From Heliocidaris erythrogramma (lineage: Eukaryota; Echinodermata; Echinoidea; Camarodonta; Echinometridae), in contig CM046869.1 in the NCBI GenBank assembly GCA_025617745.1, forward strand, positions 7,588,244-7,652,243: DNA of 64,000 bases. The letters run 5' to 3'. Numbering within the stretch: position 1 is the first letter of the stretch; every line of letters begins with the position of its first letter. Shown here piece after piece: positions 13,392 through 23,415 of this stretch. The position numbers were made by a program, and so were the translations under genes. The notes under the pieces were generated by a model. The model worked only from the letters and a program-made list of their open reading frames with translations. It did no database searches and was not told the DNA's origin.

Positions 13392-13505
13392 CAGGGGCTG
13401 GTCTCACAAAACCATCATAATCCTAAGTTTGTGGACATTAATATGCTTCTGAAGGGGATGTCCACAGACTTAGACTTAGGACATTTTTGTGAAACAGGGC
13501 ACCTG
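13392..13505. mobile_element. Imperfect palindromic MITE (~114 bp)
   Basis: The left arm CAGGGGCTGGTCTCACAAAA pairs with the right arm TTTTTGTGAAACAGGGCACC. Inside, AATCCTAAGTTTGTGGACAT pairs with TGTCCACAGACTTAG. It has no coding capacity. Confidence 0.7.
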
Positions 13506-13763
13506 GATGCTACACAACTACATGTACTAGTCCCAGGGATGACCTTGCAACCCACTTACAATGAATGGGAAAATAGCAGATATTGCAGAGAGGTTGTAGG
13601 TAACATGATGAGGTCATGAAAGTATTTGAATTCTATATTAATTAATTTTCCGTAAATCTAAGAGAGAAAATAAAAACACCCCAAAGTTTTTTTTCAATAA
13701 ATAAATGTATTTAGCAAGGGAATTTTTTCAAAATTTGAAATGAGAAGTCCTATCAGTACTGGA

Positions 13764-13993
13764 CCCTCTTGCATAAAAAGTTGCGATTAAACGCAACTCA
13801 AAAAATTAAACGCAAGTCCAAAATACGCAGTCCTGATTGGTTAATTTTTTGAGTTGCGTTTAATCGCAACTTTTTATGCATCAAAAGTTGCGATTAAACG
13901 CAACTCAAAAAATTCAACGCTAGTCCAAAATACGCAGTCCTGATTGGTTAATTTTTTGAGTTGTGTTTACTCGCAACTTTTTCTGCAAGAGGG
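13764..13993. mobile_element. Double hairpin element with GTTGCGTTTAATCGCAAC arms
   Basis: The outer ends CCCTCTTGCATAAAAAGTTG and CAACTTTTTCTGCAAGAGGG are inverted repeats. Inside are two head-to-tail copies of a hairpin unit of about 115 bp (AGTTGCGATTAAACGCAACT ... its inverse). It looks like a tandem dimer of one MITE sharing the middle end. Confidence 0.8.
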
Positions 13994-14634
13994 GCTAGTA
14001 CTATAAACAGCCCTGAATTCATAGAAATTGTCATAATGAGATGAGTAATTTTACAGGAATTTGATAACCGTTTTCACCACCCAAAAAATATTGACAGCCA
14101 TCACATGTGGGACAGATTTGTCACCACACATTTCATAAGTTTAATGGCACCTTCAAGATAGTTATGATGCGATCTTTTCGCTTCATAATTTTTTTTCTTT
14201 CTATTGTGCTTTTCGTTGCAAGATCATACACTTGCACAATTCTATTTTTGGAAATATTTCATTTGTTTTAGGATATCAGAATCAGCGTGTCACTAAAATA
14301 AAGCTTTCTTTTTGTGAATATAAACACCATAAAACCTTTTCCCAAACAACTAAAATAAAAAGTGCAATGAATAATAAGAAACTACCTACGTAAGGATATT
14401 TCAATCAATAAATCACTTTACGCTGAAAATAAAGTTATTCAACTTTTGGTTATTATAGTCATCAAAACAGTCATTATCAAGTTACTCATATTTTCACTTT
14501 CCTCAGTATTCTATCCTATTATTCATCTATAGAAAATGTGTTCAAAATAAAGTTTGGAAATGATAAATTTAACAAAAGCATCTCTATCACAGGGTCATTT
14601 GTTCTTCTAAATCACTGTCACATGATGACTAACA

Positions 14635-14779
14635 TCTGGGGAGTGTTTCATCAAGCGTTTTGTCAGTGATTTTTACCGACAACTGTTATAAGCTACTGAA
14701 ATCCTTGCAATGTGATTGGCCGAGAGCAAATTTGTCAGTAAAGATCACTGACAAAATGCTTGATGAAACACTTCCCTAC
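14635..14779. mobile_element. CWG-flanked palindromic MITE, copy 3
   Basis: Same family as 7414-7556, in the orientation with TTATAAGCTACTGAAATCC first. The right end is more diverged (CTTCCCTAC). Confidence 0.85.
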
Positions 14780-15447
14780 AATGTATCTATCATATGCACT
14801 GGAGAATCTTGTTTCATAAGATGAGATGGCTTTACAGCTGCTATAAATTTGTTATATTATTTCTTGCTATTTCTCATTCATCTCTACATACAATGTTCTT
14901 GGTTTCAAGTTGATACAAATCATAATTAATAAATGACAGGAATATTCATAACATGAAATTAGCAAATATATATCATATATTTTTTCTTGGTATCAAATCT
15001 ATTCTATTACTTGTCTATTTTAAATGGTTTAGGTTAAAGGAAGGGTGTACCCACTACAAGAAAATACCCATTTTTATTTTTGTTTTAATCTTGGGAGGTT
15101 AACTCTTTTCAGTTCTTTGTTTTTATAAAAAATAAATGGATTCAATAATTCAACTTCTGTCAATAGTGTCATCCTTTTCTTATTTCATGGAAAGTTTTTT
15201 CATATTCAAAATGAATTAAGAATTGAAAGGCTTTATTTAGTCAACTGATGGAACGAACGATGGACTGGGGTTTTGAGCCATAACAAGTAGAGTGTTAAAT
15301 ATTGATTAATTTCTAAGATATTTGACATACTATTCAATGTGTCATGAAATGGTGATTACGTTAGTAGCGTGTTTGTGTGTGCATACATGTAGTAGTAATT
15401 CGTGTATATAGGGTGCAATGGCTGGTTTTGTGCAAAGTTAATGGGTG

Positions 15448-15550
15448 TGATGTCCTTGCCAATGTCTTTGACAACGTCTCAGACAATGTCATTGACACTG
15501 TCCTTGACAAAGTCTTAGACAATGCCCTTGACAATGTCCTTGACAGTGAT
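15448..15550. repeat. 12-bp minisatellite (TGTCCTTGACAA)n
   Basis: About eight imperfect 12-bp units. Because the period is a multiple of three, both strands show a repetitive open frame (DNVLDNV-like on +, LSKTLSRT-like on -). No splice-site or family support for coding. Confidence 0.85.
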
Positions 15551-15852
15551 AACATTCATCCCACTGGAAGGTCTTCCTTGTACCATTTAAACTTCATGAG
15601 AATACAAGATGATCATCCTGCAAATATATGTTGTGCAGCGTTGCATATTGCATTCCACACACACAAAAAAATAACAATTTAGGATTTTTAGCAATGGTTT
15701 TCAAAAGTGACATTTTGTGCAGAGATTAAACATCATGGACTTTTCACCAACACAAACATCACTTGAATTCAATATGCCCCCCCAAATTAAGAAAAACAAA
15801 ATGGAGCCCATACCATTACGACAGTGACATATAAGTGAAGGGGGTGTCGGAA

Positions 15853-15873
15853 GGGGGGGGGGGGGGGGGGGGG
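15853..15873. repeat. Poly-G run of about 21
   Basis: The longest G run in the left half of the window. Similar runs of 12-22 G or C are at 34538, 37732, 50137, 52815, 53916 and 62864. Confidence 0.9.
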
Positions 15874-16251
15874 AAGGTGATCAAATATTCCCATGGAGTT
15901 TCAATTCCTTTAATATAACATGAGCCCCCTTGGGGTTAGTTTAAATGTAACATGAAAACCTTTTTGTGGGAGTTTGATACTGTAATGAGATTATTGTGGT
16001 GATGTTACAATGTCAATGTTGTTAAATGAATGAAAAAACAAACAAACAGGAAATGAACATCAAACAAAAATCAACAGATGGAGAGAAACCAATAAACAGA
16101 GAGGAGGGGGTACAAAAAAGAACACAATGCAAAGGAAACCCAATCATCCCGGTTGATCATGGAGCATTCACGTCATGAGCGTTAGCCCATGAAGTAAATC
16201 ATAACTCAAAGAAATGCACTTCTGAAGCTGTGTCATGATAAATGAATGAGT

Positions 16252-16646
16252 GACCATTTTGTGGTTTGGCTCAATAACTTTTTATTCAGAGCCCTAAAAA
16301 CTATACTAGATACATGAGCAGAAAGAGCAACAATTTCTGCACACCTGTGTCCATATTTGTTGCATGACCATATTGCGTTTGATGCTAGGAATTTTGAAAA
16401 TGAGAATAAGCTTTAAAATCCTCAAAATGGCAACACATTGAGAAGTTCAAAATCTTTGTTTTTTGGGTCAAATTGGCAATTTTCTTCAACTTTTCAACAA
16501 AATTTCTAACCATGTATATTGTTTTCAAAGACATTACACCTTAGTAGAACCATGTAGCACTAAAAGAAAAATACTATTGTTGCCAATTTGAAGAACAAAA
16601 TGTGATCAATTTAGCCCTCAGATAATTCTTGTCCTGAAAGGGTTAA
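16252..16646. mobile_element. ~400-bp TTAA element, copy a (left end truncated)
   Basis: Family consensus runs from TTAACCCTTTCRAGACAATT through TTTGTGGTTTGGCTCAATAA and TTGGCAACACATTGAGAGG to TGAAAGGGTTAA. Terminal CCCTTTCAAGACA inverted repeats and TTAA ends suggest a piggyBac-like non-autonomous element. This copy starts at GACCATTTTGTGG, so the left end is lost, while the right TTAA is intact. Confidence 0.8.
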
Positions 16647-16849
16647 AGCATCAATAAGATCGAAAAGAAAGAATCAAAATAAAAATCTTTCGGGCACGTC
16701 TCTCCGGTGCAGATTCCCAGAGAGACCGCTCCTGTTATGAGGCAACCATATTTTTTGAATGGTGCTGGATTATTATAATCGTAAAACTGAGAGGGTTTTA
16801 TCATGTTTTGGCAGCCTCTCCCTTGACACAAGCTTTCAAAAGTACTTAC

Positions 16850-16979
16850 TTTCATCTTAAAGAAGCGCCTTTTGTTTTTTTTTTCCCAGGAGAGCCTTTG
16901 GTGGGGACCCTGTTGGCACTGCTGATGCTATTAATGGACAAAGTGTCGGGTCCCGCCCGTTTGAATTTGGGTCATCCAA
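16850..16979 (-). pseudogene. Decayed partial copy of the second alternative exon
   Basis: This matches positions 17496-17630 (the 3' 135 nt of alternative exon 2) at high identity, and its donor GTAAGT is intact. It lacks the exon's 5' part and acceptor because the duplication breakpoint falls inside the exon, just after GTCATCCAA. Relative to the intact exon it has lost 4 nt in the GCGGCCGCC stretch and 1 nt in the GTCGGGGTCC stretch. The frame breaks after the DDPNSNGRDP part. It cannot be spliced in as the same peptide, so I call it a pseudo-exon. Confidence 0.85.
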
Positions 16980-16981
16980 TA

Positions 16982-17630
16982 TCAATGTTGTTAAATGAGG
17001 GAAAAACAAACAAACAGGGAGAGAAAAACAAACAAACAGGAAATGAAAATCAAACAAAAATCAACAGAGATGAAGAGAAATCATAAAACAGAGAGGAGGA
17101 GGGTATAAAAAAACAAACAAATGGTTGGAGAACACAATGCAAAGGAAACGCAATCATCCCCTTTGATCATGGAGCATTCACGTCATGAGCGTTTGGTAGT
17201 ACCAGGCATGGTTAGCCCATGAAGTAAATCATAACTCAAAGAAATGCACTTCTGAAGCTGTGTCATGGTAAATGAATGAGTTGCATATTAAAGCATCAAT
17301 AAGAACGAAAAGAAAGAATCAAAATAAAAATCTTTCGGGCACGTCTCTCCGGTGCAGATTCCCAGAGAGACCGCTCCTGTTATGAGTCAGCCATATTTTT
17401 GGAATGGTGCTGGATTATTATAATCGTAAAACGGGAGAGGGTTTTATTGTGTTTTGGCAGCCTCTCCCTTGACACAAGCTTTCAAAAGTACTTACTTTCG
17501 CCTTAAAGAAGCGGCCGCCTTTTGCTTTTTTTTTCCCAGCAGAGCCTTTGGCGGGGACCCCGTTGGCACTGCTGACGCTACTAATCGACACAGTGTCGGG
17601 GTCCGGCCCATTTGGATTTGGGTCATCCAA
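16982..17630. repeat. Tandem duplication, copy B (contains the intact exon's 3' part)
   Basis: Partner of 16013-16979. It keeps the uninterrupted target CATATTAAAGCATC where copy A carries the element. Its end lies inside the functional alternative exon 2. Confidence 0.88.
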
Positions 17631-17699
17631 ATCCTGCATGGGAAAGTCGTCGGGCGGGATCAAACCCGACTTGTACTTATCAATAGTCTTCTGGGTGTC
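17496..17699 (-). CDS. FNBP1: Alternative exon 2 of a tandem pair: F-BAR end plus basic linker (68 aa)
   Basis: 204 nt, 68 codons, phase 0 at both ends. It begins DTQKTIDKYKSGLIPPDD, continues FPMQDLDDPNPNGPDPDT, then a Ser-rich VSISSVSSANG stretch, and ends AGKKKAKGGRFFKAK. The acceptor is CACCAACCCAG|GAC and the donor GCGAAA|GTAAGT. It lies 114 nt downstream of its homologue, an intron with its own pyrimidine tract and plausible branch region. Skipping either exon or including both keeps the frame. The DDPNPNGPDPD region has no counterpart in exon 1 of the pair. The exon's 3' part was also duplicated into a decayed copy at 16850-16979. Confidence 0.92.
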
Positions 17700-17813
17700 C
17701 TGGGTTGGTGAGGATTAAACGTTGAGAGGTTGGGAGAGAAAGGAGAGACAAACACAAACACAGATGAGCAAATCTAATACAGAACAGTCAAAAAATCTAC
17801 GAGAAGTATGTAC
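17700..17813 (-). other. 114-nt intron between the two alternative exons
   Basis: It starts GTACAT and ends CACCAACCCAG, with a C/T-rich tract (GTCTCTCCTTTCTCTCCC) and a plausible branch region TTTAATCCTCAC. Its shortness could hinder splicing of one exon to the other, but it is long enough that joining both is conceivable. Confidence 0.7.
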
Positions 17814-18029
17814 CTTCTTCCCAAACATGCCAAATATAGTTCCCTTGGCTTTGCGTTTGCGCATCGCCACCGAGTTCAGCGTGCCGTTTTTCTCCACTTC
17901 CCTGAAGCTGTGCACTGAGATGTTATCTGCATCTGATTCTTTGCGCTGTAGCTCATCATAGTCAAGCAATTGGATGTCATCGGGCGGGACAAGCCCTGTT
18001 TTATACCTGTCTATCGTCTGTCGAGCATC
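17814..18029 (-). CDS. FNBP1: Alternative exon 1 of a tandem pair: F-BAR end plus basic linker (72 aa)
   Basis: 216 nt, 72 codons, phase 0 at both ends. It begins DARQTIDRYKTGLVPPDD, continues IQLLDYDELQRKESDADN, and ends in a basic, aromatic tail MRKRKAKGTIFGMFGKK. In vertebrates the same position carries 'IEAYKSGFEPPGDIEFEDY...GKSKGKLWPFIKKNK', so it closes the F-BAR domain and enters the linker. The acceptor is CTTCTCCTTAG|GATG and the donor AAGAAG|GTACAT, weaker than the GTAAGT of its partner exon. It is clearly homologous to the next exon (same (D/T)x(Q)xTIDxYKxGL(V/I)PPDD start, same basic end). The middle parts differ: this one is acidic and Ser-rich. Confidence 0.93.
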
Positions 18030-19450
18030 CTAAGGAGAAGAACGAGGCTGTGTTAGTCGCAGTGCAATCTCAACGTTAACCCTCTCTATCCTGGATCTAT
18101 GTGGCATAGGAAACACATGGTTAATCCTGTGCTTTTAACATCTTTCCCGGATGAACTACGAGAAGCAATTAAATATGCATATTTTCATTTCATATTTTCA
18201 ATTCATTGGAGGATTGGAATTATAAGAATATAATCAGGCAGTGAAAAGAAAAAATAACATATAAATTAAAAATTGAATGAAACAATTACCCCTTTTCGAT
18301 AATAATATACTTAATGATAAATAGGAACATAAATTTTATACAGAAATAAAAGAAGACAACTTTGCTGAAGACAAGATCACTTTTCCTTCATATTTGGACA
18401 GCATGAAGCGCTCCTGGACCATTTTACCTCATTTATCTTAGAACACAATCATTCCTTCAAGTAATCCTTCAACCATTACCAGCGTGCTTCATCAAAAATT
18501 ATTTGTTTTTCAAAAGGGATTACCAAATTGTGTGTATAATAATCCACTTCAAACCATAAAATATTTGCTGAAAGAGAACGATAAGAGGAACAGAAAACAA
18601 TTTCATAAAACATGAAATGCACAAGATATCAGGAAGGAGAAAAATGTACAAGTTCTCAAAATATTAACTCAATTAATACAGCACTTTTCCCCATATATTT
18701 AATGAAAAAAGAAAGAAGACTAGGAATATAGATGATTTCTGTGCAACAGAGGAATAAAGAATACCAACTCTCAATAACCTACATCATGAAAAAGAGTAAT
18801 TATTAAAATGTTTGCATTTAAAGGACTCTTGCATCAGATTCTCAAAAGATAACAAAAGCCATCTTACTGGCCATTTGGTACTAAAACCTAAATCTTTACC
18901 TTTTAAGGGGAGCCTCAAAACTTCCCCATCCCCACCACTTACTAAGGAATCCCAACTTACATGTAGGCTGTAAACCTGAACATTGTGTATAAGGAATTAT
19001 GAGTCTTTAGATAAAGGGGTTATTCAAGACACATTTGATCTTTAAAGATGAAGTAGAGTTCTGGTCATGCAATATCATTGTGAAAGAAACTGTCTGGAAA
19101 CAACAGACAAATGCAAATTTAATTAATACCTTTCAAACAAAGGTTGTTCTTGACAACCATAAAGCTTGCCGGACATGGCAAGAAATAATGTATGCAAACT
19201 GGATTCCAAGCATGGAGGCTCATTAAATTTATAAAAAACAGGTTTAATGGAATAGCTCGTCACTAGGTGCTCAGAGAATATAAGTGCATAAATTTGTTTA
19301 CATTACAGAAGCGGGAAAGGTTTATTATGTAGTACATGCGCGTAAGAGTTGGTGTAAACTGTACGGTTTACACTGTAATACAATTATACTCTTCCACATT
19401 GACATTAAAAGAATGAGAAATTTCACAAATTGTTTCACACCTTTTATAAC

Positions 19451-19594
19451 CTGGGGAGTATTTCATCAAGCGTTTTGTTGGTGATTTTTACCAACAAATT
19501 TGCTCTCAGCCAATCAGATGCAAGGATTTCAGTAGCTTATAACAGTTGTCGGTGAAAAATCACTGACAAAACGCTTGATGAAAACACTCCCCAG
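19451..19594. mobile_element. CWG-flanked palindromic MITE, copy 4
   Basis: Same family as 7414-7556, flanked by CTG and CAG (both fit CWG). The arms are nearly perfect. Confidence 0.9.
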
Positions 19595-19921
19595 AACTCA
19601 ACTTTATTTAAACTTCCCCACCCTTAACGCTTAACGAAAGGATTCCAAACTTATTTTGCCTACATGACACAATCGGTCTTCAGGTAGAGCGATTACTCAT
19701 GACACAATTGGTCTTTAAATAGAGAGAGATTAAAATGCCCCTTAGAGGTCAAGGGGTTCTCCCCTGATTCAATTGTAGTGCCCCATTTAGGTTGGCCCAA
19801 ATCACTCAGACAATACATGGGATAATCCAAGGGTTTTAATCCCTTTTTAAATCCCTTGCCTGCATTTCACACCAGATTATTTCTATAGCTCTCATCAAGT
19901 AGATTTCAGCGTGTATTTGAC

Positions 19922-20060
19922 CTGGGGCGCGTTTCATCAAATGTTTTGTCAGTGATTTTTACAGACAAATTTGCTCTCGGCCATTCAAATGCAACGATTT
20001 CAGCTTATAACAGTTGTCGGTAAAAGTCACTGACAAAACACTTCATGACACGCTCCCCTG
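19922..20060. mobile_element. CWG-flanked palindromic MITE, copy 5 (tandem pair)
   Basis: Same family. Its right CTG is also the left flank of the next copy, so the two are directly adjacent. Confidence 0.9.
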
Positions 20061-20200
20061 GGAAGCACTTCATCAAGCGTTTTGTCAGTGATTTTTACCG
20101 ACAAATTTGCTCTCAGCCAATCAGATGCAAGGATTTCAGTAGCTTATAACAGTTGTCGGTAAAAAATCACTGACAAAACACTTCATGACACGCTCCCCTG
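20059..20200. mobile_element. CWG-flanked palindromic MITE, copy 6 (tandem pair)
   Basis: Same family. It abuts copy 5 and shares the CTG, and its right flank is also CTG. Confidence 0.9.
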
Positions 20201-20723
20201 GATGTATCTTCTTGTTCTCATACAAGTACATGTATATACTGCAGGAACAATATTGAAATCATAGGGTTGTCAAAATCGTCTGACCACCCTCAGGAGGGCT
20301 GTTGCTGTACGCGCCATTTTTCTGAAGTGGTAACGAATGGATGAAATAAACTCGAGACAATACCTGTTATTAGATTTCTAAAAGGCTTTTTCTTTCAGTT
20401 TTTGTATGAATACCTTTGAATATCCGAAAAAGTTCAAAAGTACGGTGCACACCATCCAAAATCTTTCTTGCGGCCTAAACCACAAGATCCTGACAAATGT
20501 CAAGCATTTTTACATGTATATACATTGTATGCTATATACCTCAAACATTCATTAAGCCTTTGAAAAGCTTTCGTTAAGCCAAGTGGCATTGGGGTTTTCA
20601 AGTACATGTACTGGCCATGAGTAGTACATGTCAACTCAGCTACAAGAGATACCTACATGCAGGGTACACTTTCTATTTACAAGAATGGTCATTCTTAGAC
20701 CATTGGGGTCATAGGTCACTTAC

Positions 20724-20870
20724 TTTAGATGGATCGACCTTCTCTGCCTCACTGGTCATTGTGTCCAGACAGTTCTTAATCAGGGGGATGACCTGCCGAT
20801 GACCCTCCGCGTAAGAGATGTAGAACTCTCCCAGGCGCTGGCTCCTCCTCTCATCCATTTCTTGGATTTT
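20724..20870 (-). CDS. FNBP1: F-BAR exon F (147 nt, last common F-BAR exon)
   Basis: 49 codons, phase 0 at both ends. The peptide starts KIQEMDERRSQRLGEFYISY, continues AEGHRQVIPLIKNCLDTM and ends EKVDPSK. It matches the vertebrate 'KIQEMEERRIVRMGE...YAEVDRQVIPIIGKCLDG' segment almost residue for residue, and is the strongest single evidence for the family. The acceptor is CTGTCTTCAG|AAA and the donor TCTAAA|GTAAGT. Downstream it can splice to either of two homologous exons (18029 or 17699), both with phase-0 acceptors. Confidence 0.96.
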
Positions 20871-21558
20871 CTGAAGACAGAAGGGATGGGAGAGAAGAAT
20901 TACAAAAGACAGGTAGAGAGGGGAGAGTTGAGAGGGTTTGTGGGGAAAAAAATAGCAGGGAAAAATGCAGTGAGGAAGAAGGGAGGAAGAGGAATTATAC
21001 ATTACAGAGAGAGAGAAAAATGTTGAAATGGTATTATTGCATACTTGTACCATGTGGAATGGTACAAACATGCAATTATACTGCTCCGGCATAACCACTA
21101 ACAATGAACTACACATATAAAATGCACCTATGTGTGGCACTATAACGATATTTAAGTGGTCCCAATTCTCTGATTTGGCAAACTATCACTGCCCACATGG
21201 CACTTGAGGAGCCAAGATAACATCAAAGGAGTGAAATGATCTGCTAACAGATATCACTGGGGGAGGTCACTCCGTGAATTAAAAAAAAAAAATAGCTATG
21301 TGATTGGGGTGACCGATACAATAAACTGGAGGCTCGTTAGCATAAATCGGTAGGACCTGCAACGCAAACATCTGCCTTTCTTTCACAAAAACTATGGTAG
21401 TCCAGTTTGCGAACTAATTATTGCTATGATGTTGTTATTGTTATGGCATAAATGGGACCTACACGTACACGTAGCTCTGATCTATAATTTCTTTTTTATT
21501 CCTTACAAGATCGCACAGAAAGGGGGAAAGAAAGGAGAAAGACAACATGAAATCTTAC

Positions 21559-21687
21559 AGTGAATATCTGTGGTATTTTTGTGTAGTAGAATTCCCTCTG
21601 GTCTTTGTTTGTGTTGTCTAGCTGGAGGATGTAGTTATCTTTGCATTCACACTTGCTCGAGTTCTTGTTATTCATCGTCTGTCGATA
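21559..21687 (-). CDS. FNBP1: F-BAR exon E (129 nt, Cys-bearing helix)
   Basis: 43 codons, phase 0 at both ends. It encodes YRQTMNNKNSSKCECKDNY followed by ILQLDNTNKDQREFYYTKIP and QIFT. This corresponds to the vertebrate 'ARQQAQIRHQMAEDSKADYSS..FNHEQHEYYHTHIPNIFQ' segment; the EFYY.KIPQIF end is strongly conserved. The acceptor is TTCCACAG|TATC and the donor TTCACT|GTAAGA. The CEC pair is a local feature I do not recall from vertebrate members. Confidence 0.93.
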
Positions 21688-22258
21688 CTGTGGAAAAAGA
21701 ATAATAAAATTCAATGAATAACTTTTGAATACCACCCATAATTGTATTTTTACTCCATGATATGCAGTTCATAGTGATTTCTTTAAAGAAGTTTATATGA
21801 AATAGTTATAGAAAGTGCTCCTAAATGAATTAAATTTGCCAATCATATGGTAGCTGAGCACTTACATGTAGCACAGAAAAAGTAGAAAAAATTTAGTCAA
21901 TCTTGTACGTCGATGAAACCTAAAGTCCACAAAACCTAAAGTCCACATTGTGTAAAGATAAATTGGTGCTTTCACTTGAATGTCTTTTTTAGCAAAATTT
22001 GGGGTAAATGTGTATACACATGTACATTATAGATAAATTTACTGCATAACGAATTATTCCAGAATAACATTTTTTACCAATTGTTTGCCATCTACCCATT
22101 TTCATTGCTATAAATCAACATCATTTTTGAACTGTTATATACAATTTCATTTTGGTATAATGCACTTTTTCCAGAACTCCAAGTTCTCCACAAGGCAGAA
22201 AGTTTTGGAGGACCCGTGTCACAAGATCCATCACATTGTTGACCCAACAGCCTCCAAG

Positions 22259-23025
22259 CTATGGGGCATATACGGAATTGCAAGAAAGTTGCAATCAATT
22301 GCAAATCCCCCATTTGCAATCGATTGCAAATATAATACATGTATTTTAACCCTTTATAGCCCGGGCTATTTTGAAACTGCATAGCCGGAAAGGGGGGCTA
22401 ATTTGCCCCCCCCCCCTCAGATCTCGGCCATTTATAGAACGATTGCGACCAAACTTGGCGTGTCCGTGTCTCATGTATTGTGCAAGAATGCATAGTCAAA
22501 TTTATAATATACATTGTTTTTCTTATTTAATTATGCAAATATGCAAACTTTTTCAAGGAATTCTCATTTTTTTCAGTTTCCCCCCATTTATGGAGAAAAT
22601 GCATTTAAATTTGGCATTTTTGTAGCTTGTCATATAATCTAAATGTGAATTTGACTATGTGTATTGAAATTTCATATTCTAATTAGATTAATTATGCAAA
22701 TAAGCTAATTTTAAAATTATTGGAAACCCCATTTTTTGTGACATTGGTCATGAATATGTGCTATATCTCCGCAACCGTACCCCCGATCTTAACAAATCGG
22801 GTCTTAAAATGTGCGCGAGACGTGAAAGAAAAAAGTCATGAAATTTCAGCACGAGATCTTTTCGCGTTAAAAAGTTATCGCCAAACATGTCGAGGGGGGG
22901 GGCTAAATTACCCCCCCCCCCCCCGGGCTATTGAGGGTTAATTGGAACTTGCAATCAATTGCGAGACTTGCGACTGATTTGGGGGATTTGCAATTGATTG
23001 CAACTTTCTTGCAACACCCCCATAG
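22259..23025. mobile_element. Outer MITE with GCAAGAAAGTTGCAATC arms, hosting another element
   Basis: The left arm TTGCAAGAAAGTTGCAATCA and the continuing ATTGCAAATCCCCCA are matched by the right arm TGGGGGATTTGCAATTGATT then GCAACTTTCTTGCAA. The whole thing is a long palindrome split by the TTAA element at 22346-22941. Without the insert it is about 170 bp. Confidence 0.85.
22346..22941. mobile_element. Inner ~596-bp TTAA element nested in the outer MITE
   Basis: The ends are TTAACCCTTTATAGCCCGGG and CCCGGGCTATTGAGGGTTAA. Subterminal GGGGGGCTAA(T/A)TT(G/A) with poly-C runs occurs in both arms. Its TTAA target and CCCTTTA-type tips suggest a piggyBac-like element. No transposase frame is present. 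Confidence 0.85.
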
Positions 23026-23118
23026 ACAGATAGACATGTAGATATAATGAGTTACCATAAGTTTAGTGTTCAACAGGAAAACTTTGCACAAAAACTGTAA
23101 TTACAACAATAGTGTTAC

Positions 23119-23223
23119 CTTCTCTACTTGTGCCTTAGTTTGGTTCATGTCTTCGTTAGCTCTCTCATAGCTAATTTTGGCAGACATCCATGCCTCGTGG
23201 CTATGTTTATAGGTACTCTTGAT
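23119..23223 (-). CDS. FNBP1: F-BAR exon D (105 nt)
   Basis: Exactly 35 codons, phase 0 at both ends. The peptide starts IKSTYKHSHEAWMSAKISYE and ends NEDMNQTKAQVEK. This matches the vertebrate segment 'SKRRFERDCKEA...DINVTKADVEK'; the (N)xTKAxVEK ending is a family signature. The acceptor is TTTATAG|ATC and the donor GAGAAG|GTAACA. Insertions or deletions here would break the coiled-coil register, and none are seen. Confidence 0.92.
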
Positions 23224-23415
23224 CTATAAAGGGAAAACAACAGTTCAATGAATGAAGATATTATTATTGATCAGTGAAAAAAGTATGAGAACTTTTGCAT
23301 TCAGTCAATCAAATTCATATGCTAACGAGGTGGTGTGGCTCAAATAGAGCAATGGTCATAGAAACAGGCTAACTCGGGTTTGAACTAGATGAATCTCCGA
23401 CCACGCGCGGTCGGA

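Larger units (their letters stand above)
16013..16979. repeat. Tandem duplication, copy A (contains MITE and pseudo-exon)
   Basis: It aligns with 16982-17630 from TCAATGTTGTTAAATGA to GTCATCCAA. It is about 320 bp longer, mainly because a TTAA element (16252-16646) is inserted in it. It carries the decayed exon copy at 16850-16979. Confidence 0.88.
18030..20723. other. Intron with three CWG MITEs
   Basis: 2,694 nt between exon F and the alternative pair. Apart from the MITEs at 19451, 19922 and 20059, I see only AT-rich sequence. No further copy of the alternative exon was found here. Confidence 0.65.

Noticed and set aside
15361..15682. Repeat-peptide frames DNVLDN (+) and LSKTLSRT (-)
   Set aside because: Both strands are open over the same 12-bp minisatellite; the period of 12 explains both.
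23328..23386. tRNA-like sequence (TGGCTCAAATAGAG ... GGGTTTGAACT)
   Set aside because: A and B box-like words are present, but no cloverleaf pairing. At most it is a SINE fragment.
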